This document shows positions 5,775 to 7,448 of a stretch of 7,448 nucleotides of DNA, piece by piece. Position numbers and translations under genes: made by a program. Under the pieces are notes generated by a model, which was not told the DNA's origin, made no database searches, and worked only from the letters and a program-made list of their open reading frames with translations. Numbering within the stretch: position 1 is the first letter of the stretch; each line of letters begins with the position of its first letter. Source of the DNA: an uncultured Eubacterium sp. (lineage in GTDB: Bacteria > Bacillota > Clostridia > Oscillospirales > Acutalibacteraceae). The stretch is taken from assembly GCA_902462495.1 (NCBI GenBank), contig CABQCC010000071.1, positions 1 through 7,448 on the forward strand. Direction: 5' to 3'.

Positions 5775-6635
5775 CCTGAACTGATAAAACAGAATGTGCA
5801 GTGGTTTCCGGGGCATATGGCAAAGACAAGACGACTGATAAAAGAGTCGCTCAACCTTGTTGACGGAGTTGTTGAAATCCTTGACGCAAGAGTGCCGTAT
5901 AGCTCACAAAATCCTGAACTTGACGGAATAATAAAGAATAAACCGAGAATAATTTTGCTCAACAAATGTGATGTTGCAAATCCAACTGCCACATCAATGT
6001 GGATAAAGTATTTTGAGGGCAAGGGTGCATATGCCATACCTGTTGATTGTAAGACAGGAAAAGGTCTTAACAAGTTTGACGAGGTTGTAAAAAAGGCTTT
6101 GGCAAGAGTTATTGCCAAGAATGAAGAAAAGGGAATGACAGGCAAACCGCTTCGTTTGATGGTTGTCGGTATCCCGAACACGGGTAAGTCCTCATTCATT
6201 AATCGAATGGGCAAAAATGCAAAAGCAAAGGTTGCGGACAAAGCGGGTGTTACAAGGCAAAACCAATGGTTTATTGTCGGAAACGGAATTGAGCTTCTCG
6301 ATACTCCGGGAGTTTTGTGGCCGAAGTTTGACGACCCCGAAGTTGGCGATAAACTTGCTTTTATCGGCTCTGTAAAGGATGAAGTAACCGACAAGGAAAC
6401 TATCGCTTGCAGATTGCTTGAAAGCCTTGCAAAAACAAATCCGAGCGCTATCGAGGAAAGATATAAAATTTCGGGCGTTGAGGGACTTCAAGGCTGGGAA
6501 ATCCTTGAAATGATAGGCAAAAAACGAGGCTTTTTGATAAAAGGCGGAGAGATTGATTACGAGCGAGCAGCCGTTATTGTTGCCGATGAATTCAGAGGAG
6601 GAAAATTGGGTAGAATTACCCTTGAATTACCGTAA
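5772..6635 (+). CDS. rbgA: Ribosome biogenesis GTPase RbgA (YlqF)
   Basis: Circularly permuted GTPase that acts late in 50S subunit assembly in the cytoplasm. The 287-residue protein shows the permuted motif order: NKCD (64-67, G4), CKTGKG (93-98, G5 region), GIPNTGKS (133-140, G1 P-loop), GVTRQNQW with T161 (G2) and DTPG (177-180, G3). The N-terminal WFPGHM (11-16) supplies His15, matching the catalytic histidine (His9) described for Bacillus subtilis RbgA. The C-terminal region, ending in FRGGKLGRITLELP, matches the RbgA C-terminal domain, and the length is close to the Bacillus protein. It lies downstream of rplS, another large-subunit gene, and has its own promoter. Its stop overlaps the rnhB start as TAATG. 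An AGGAGG at 6596-6601 falls inside its last codons. Confidence 0.98.
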   Translation: MPELIKQNVQWFPGHMAKTRRLIKESLNLVDGVVEILDARVPYSSQNPELDGIIKNKPRIILLNKCDVANPTATSMWIKYFEGKGAYAIPVDCKTGKGLNKFDEVVKKALARVIAKNEEKGMTGKPLRLMVVGIPNTGKSSFINRMGKNAKAKVADKAGVTRQNQWFIVGNGIELLDTPGVLWPKFDDPEVGDKLAFIGSVKDEVTDKETIACRLLESLAKTNPSAIEERYKISGVEGLQGWEILEMIGKKRGFLIKGGEIDYERAAVIVADEFRGGKLGRITLELP

Positions 6636-7261
6636 TGAAAAAAGAAACAGAACAAATTGATTGGCTCAAATTTGAAAATGAAGCTTATGAAAACGGCTAC
6701 ACCTGTGTTTGCGGTGTTGACGAAGCAGGCAGAGGACCGCTTGCAGGGCCTGTGTTTGCCGCTGCCGTTGTGCTTGGCAGAGGTCAAGTCATCGAGGGCG
6801 TAAACGATTCGAAAAAGCTTTCAGAAAAAAAGAGAGAAGCTCTTTTTGATAAGATAAAGGAAGAAGCATTGTGCTATTCTATCGCTTCTGTTGATGAGAA
6901 AACCATTGACGAAATCAATATCCTTAATGCAACTTTTCTTGTAATGAAAAAGGCTGTCGATGGACTTGAAATTAAGCCTGATTTTGTAATGATTGACGGC
7001 AACAAAACACCTGATTTGGATATTGATTGTGAGGCTGTCGTCAAGGGCGATGCTAATTCTGTGTCTATTGCCGCCGCTTCAATTCTCGCAAAGGTTTCAA
7101 GGGATAGATATATGCTTGAAATGGCAGAAAAATATCCTGAATATAAATTTGAAAAACATAAGGGCTACGGCACAAAACTACATTATGAAATGCTTGACGA
7201 GTTTGGTGCAAGCGAAATCCACAGGCAAACTTTTTTGAAAACATGGTACGCTAAAAAATGA
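6635..7261 (+). CDS. rnhB: Ribonuclease HII
   Basis: Cytoplasmic nuclease that cuts the RNA strand of RNA-DNA hybrids and starts removal of single ribonucleotides misplaced in DNA. The 208-residue protein is close to the compact E. coli length and shorter than the Bacillus form. Catalytic residues are visible: D29 and E30 in GVDEAGRGPLAGPV (27-40), D121 in MIDGN (119-123) and D139 in KGDANSVSIAAASILAK (137-153). NDSKKLSEKKR (57-67) and KHKGYGT (174-180) are further signatures. The ATG overlaps the rbgA stop by one base, and an in-frame TGA at 6623-6625 rules out an earlier start. No good ribosome binding site lies immediately upstream, so translation probably depends on coupling to rbgA. The stop overlaps yraN by 4 bases. 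Confidence 0.98.
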   Translation: MKKETEQIDWLKFENEAYENGYTCVCGVDEAGRGPLAGPVFAAAVVLGRGQVIEGVNDSKKLSEKKREALFDKIKEEALCYSIASVDEKTIDEINILNATFLVMKKAVDGLEIKPDFVMIDGNKTPDLDIDCEAVVKGDANSVSIAAASILAKVSRDRYMLEMAEKYPEYKFEKHKGYGTKLHYEMLDEFGASEIHRQTFLKTWYAKK

Positions 7262-7448
7262 ATAATAAGGGCAGAATTGCGGAAATGAAAGCCGCAAATT
7301 ATTTAAGAGGAAAAGGCTATTATCTGATTGAACATAGCTATAAATCCCGTTTCGGCGAAATTGACCTGATTTTTGAATATAAGAATTTCATTGTTTTTGT
7401 TGAGGTAAAAGCGAGGGGTGAAAACTCCATTGCCCAACCGAGAGAGTT
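7258..7448 (+). CDS. yraN: YraN/UPF0102 family nuclease-fold protein, 3' end outside window
   Basis: The frame starting at ATG 7258 overlaps the rnhB stop as ATGA and stays open to the window end, giving 63 complete codons. The residues match the UPF0102 family: KGRIAEMKAANYLRGKGY (4-21), SRFGEIDLIF (30-39) and IVFVEVKAR (45-53). GEID with D36 and EVK (E49, K51) are the PD-(D/E)XK nuclease-type residues, so a DNA or RNA processing role is likely, though the function is poorly defined. Family members are about 120 residues, so roughly half is missing. The position after rnhB is typical in Clostridia. No ribosome binding site is evident, so translation is probably coupled to rnhB. Confidence 0.93.
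   Translation, partial: MNNKGRIAEMKAANYLRGKGYYLIEHSYKSRFGEIDLIFEYKNFIVFVEVKARGENSIAQPRE

Noticed and set aside
5606..6394. Minus-strand open frame of 262 codons antisense to rbgA
   Set aside because: It is fully covered by rplS and rbgA, which have clear family motifs. Its protein is Ser/Thr/Pro/Phe-rich without recognisable motifs, as expected of a shadow frame, and it has no promoter or ribosome binding site that I can see.
1..7448. Mobile element, CRISPR array or defence system
   Set aside because: No transposase, integrase, direct repeat array or toxin-antitoxin-like pair is seen. Coding style is even across the window and all genes belong to core families.

Overview
The window looks like a housekeeping region of an AT-rich, low-GC Gram-positive bacterium, most likely a member of the Clostridia. 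Reasons: the densely packed same-strand genes, strong AGGAGG-type ribosome binding sites, the rplS-rbgA-rnhB-yraN gene order, the pairing of a SpoIVFB-like M50 protease with the TIGR03960/TIGR03936 radical SAM pair, and a class A penicillin-binding protein with an acidic tail. This placement is inference; no rRNA or species marker is present. All eight genes lie on the plus strand. I see no tRNA, rRNA, CRISPR array, insertion sequence or phage gene, and no stretch over 300 bases lacks a gene.

Region 1 (1-1675) holds the 3' part of a class A penicillin-binding protein, with the end of the glycosyltransferase domain, a full transpeptidase domain and an acidic tail. A perfect 13-bp stem-loop follows it.

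Region 2 (1676-5159) is a probable operon: ruvX (Holliday junction resolvase-like / rRNA-processing nuclease family), a small six-helix M50 intramembrane metalloprotease starting with TTG, a TIGR03960-type B12-binding-like radical SAM protein, and its TIGR03936 (DUF2344) partner. The last three overlap end to start, so their translation is probably coupled. The joint function of the radical SAM pair is, as far as I know, unsettled. It is the least understood part of the window.

Region 3 (5160-7448) is a ribosome and nucleic-acid operon. A near-consensus sigma-A promoter (TTGCAT-17-TAATAT, extended -10) drives a structured leader of about 115 nt and rplS (ribosomal protein L19). A 14-bp intrinsic terminator follows rplS, and a second sigma-A promoter (TTGAAA-17-TATAAT) begins in its T tract. 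That promoter drives rbgA (50S assembly GTPase), rnhB (RNase HII) and yraN (UPF0102 nuclease-fold protein, cut by the window end). The last three genes overlap by 1 and 4 bases. L19 can therefore be made at high, separately controlled levels while RbgA, RnhB and YraN are made at lower levels.

Nothing here is an obvious new defence or mobile system. The points most worth a second look are the coupled protease/radical SAM module with its second CxxxCxxC cluster, the rplS leader with two mutually exclusive pairings, and the terminator-promoter junction.
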